Below are positions 5,019 through 5,351 of a stretch of 5,351 nt of DNA, piece after piece. The notes beneath the pieces were generated by a model. That model was given only the letters and a program-made list of their open reading frames with translations. It was not told where the DNA came from and did no database searches. Within the stretch, counting starts at the first letter, position 1, and each line of letters starts with the position of its first letter. Source of the stretch: WYZ-LMO8 sp964586135 (GTDB lineage Archaea > Thermoproteota > Methanomethylicia > Nezhaarchaeales > WYZ-LMO8); NCBI GenBank assembly GCA_964586135.1, contig CAZPGS010000062.1, positions 1-5,351 of the forward strand, read 5' to 3'. Made by a program: the position numbers and the translations under genes.

Positions 5019-5060
5019 CCTTGACGTTCTGTTGCCACCTCGACTACCCCTTGACGTTCT
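5019..5060. repeat. Direct repeat CCTTGACGTTCT, two copies 30 bp apart
   Basis: Identical 12-mers at 5019-5030 and 5049-5060. The core also occurs at 678-689 (over the first codons of radA, as CTTGACGTTCTC) and at 5208-5217 (TGACGTTCTC). Just after the second copy comes a further near-repeat, CTGACATATG (5061-5070) and CTGACGTATG (5072-5081). Confidence 0.6.
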
Positions 5061-5067
5061 CTGACAT

Positions 5068-5351
5068 ATGTCTGACGTATGCTTGAGGAGACGGGCCCTG
5101 GAGGAGATAGGCCTCTCAGAGTCTAGATACGTCGAGGTGAAGAAGTGGTTCTCAGACGTCGTCGGCTGGAGGCCCGAGTTGGTCTGCTTCGGCTCGCCGT
5201 CTTACCATGACGTTCTCAGCCGTGACCAGCTACGTCAGGGCGAGGGCCGAGGCGATCGGCATAGCCATGGAGTCCGTCGGCTTGTTGGAGAGGGCGGAGA
5301 GGTTGCTAATCGTACTGGCCTCCTCCGTCGCAGAGTTGGCTTGGCCGCGCG
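5068..5351 (+). CDS. Open frame of unknown identity, doubtful, runs off the right edge
   Basis: ATG 5068 opens a frame with no stop to the window end (94 codons), preceded by an in-frame TGA at 5062. The first ~46 codons have protein-like composition (ALEEIGLSESRYVEVKKWF, then VGWRPELVCFGSPSYHDVL) but match no family I recognise. From 5207 on a different frame carries a clear phosphatidyltransferase signature, so at least that part of this frame is a shadow. It may be the remnant of another gene joined to the transferase fragment, or chance. No SD or TATA box is evident upstream. Confidence 0.25.
   Translation, partial: MSDVCLRRRALEEIGLSESRYVEVKKWFSDVVGWRPELVCFGSPSYHDVLSRDQLRQGEGRGDRHSHGVRRLVGEGGEVANRTGLLRRRVGLAA
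5207..5351 (+). pseudogene. C-terminal fragment of a CDP-alcohol phosphatidyltransferase (archaetidylinositol-phosphate-synthase type)
   Basis: The frame from ATG 5207 reads TFSAVTSYVRARAEAIG, then SVGLLERAERLLIVLA, the conserved SYxRARAE...GLxERAER segment of integral-membrane CDP-alcohol phosphatidyltransferases that make archaeal polar lipids by transferring a head-group alcohol to CDP-archaeol. About the first half of the family, with membrane helices and the catalytic DG..AR...G...D...D motif, should precede this but is absent from all three plus-strand frames upstream. Its own frame is closed by a TGA near 5140. The frame that ends in TGA at 5208 (..GLLRLAVLP) could supply the preceding membrane helix if shifted. 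The 3' end is beyond the window. It is either a frameshifted and rearranged pseudogene or an assembly error; the family call itself is good. Confidence 0.65.

Larger units (their letters stand above)
4583..5067. other. Gene-poor stretch with hairpins and repeats; no convincing gene
   Basis: I find no protein with family motifs on either strand. The stretch contains short hairpins, one AT-rich patch with a duplicated 16-mer, a 14-bp palindrome and repeated short words, listed separately. A minus-strand frame at 4774-4995 is hydrophobic but runs through the tandem duplication and is not supported. The texture, followed by a headless gene fragment, suggests a site of past insertion, deletion or rearrangement. 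Confidence 0.5.

Noticed and set aside
4500..5351. CRISPR array or insertion sequence
   Set aside because: The only tandem repeat has two copies and no spacers, and no transposase motif or matched terminal inverted repeats were found.

Overview
The window looks like chromosomal DNA of a thermophilic archaeon, most likely from the Thermoproteota (crenarchaeal side). The DNA is GC-rich, Arg is mostly AGG and Ile often ATA, GTG starts are common, and genes overlap tightly. The promoters are TATA/BRE-like and there are Shine-Dalgarno (SD) sites of the GGAGGTG/GGTGAGG type. The gene set (RadA, family 4 uracil-DNA glycosylase, a CDP-alcohol phosphatidyltransferase of archaeal lipid type) agrees. 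I cannot name the genus.

Left half, minus strand, 2912 to 1: four packed genes read toward the left edge. In transcription order they are (1) a membrane-anchored protein, (2) a 425-residue protein shaped like a HerA/VirB4 ATPase but without a recognisable Walker A, Walker B glutamate or Walker-type Gln, ending in a winged helix, (3) a small basic beta-rich protein that may bind single-stranded nucleic acid, and (4) RadA recombinase, cut by the window edge. Two junctions are GTGA stop/start overlaps, so translation is probably coupled. Genes 1 and 2 look like the two halves of one membrane-anchored HerA/VirB4-like protein. This cassette is the best candidate for an undescribed system: a catalytically dead, membrane-tethered ATPase-like scaffold co-expressed with a recombinase.

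Centre: a divergent intergenic region (2913-3083) holds a TATA-like box for each direction. A perfect 18-bp palindrome abuts the TATA box of the radA cassette and is a candidate operator.

Right-centre, plus strand: a family 4 [4Fe-4S] uracil-DNA glycosylase (3084-3719, probably leaderless) is followed by an unrecognised Rossmann-like protein with a five-Cys C-terminal half (3774-4538) and a hairpin/T-run terminator.

Right end, 4583-5351: this stretch looks disordered. It has hairpins, an AT-rich patch with a perfect 16-bp tandem duplication, a 14-bp palindrome, and repeated TTGACGTTCT words. At the edge is a clear C-terminal piece of a CDP-alcohol phosphatidyltransferase whose N-terminal catalytic half is not upstream in any frame, which suggests a rearrangement or decay.

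Together the recognisable genes form a DNA repair/recombination neighbourhood (RadA and uracil-DNA glycosylase, UDG) around an unusual ATPase-like membrane pair. All family calls come from reading motifs; no database search was run.
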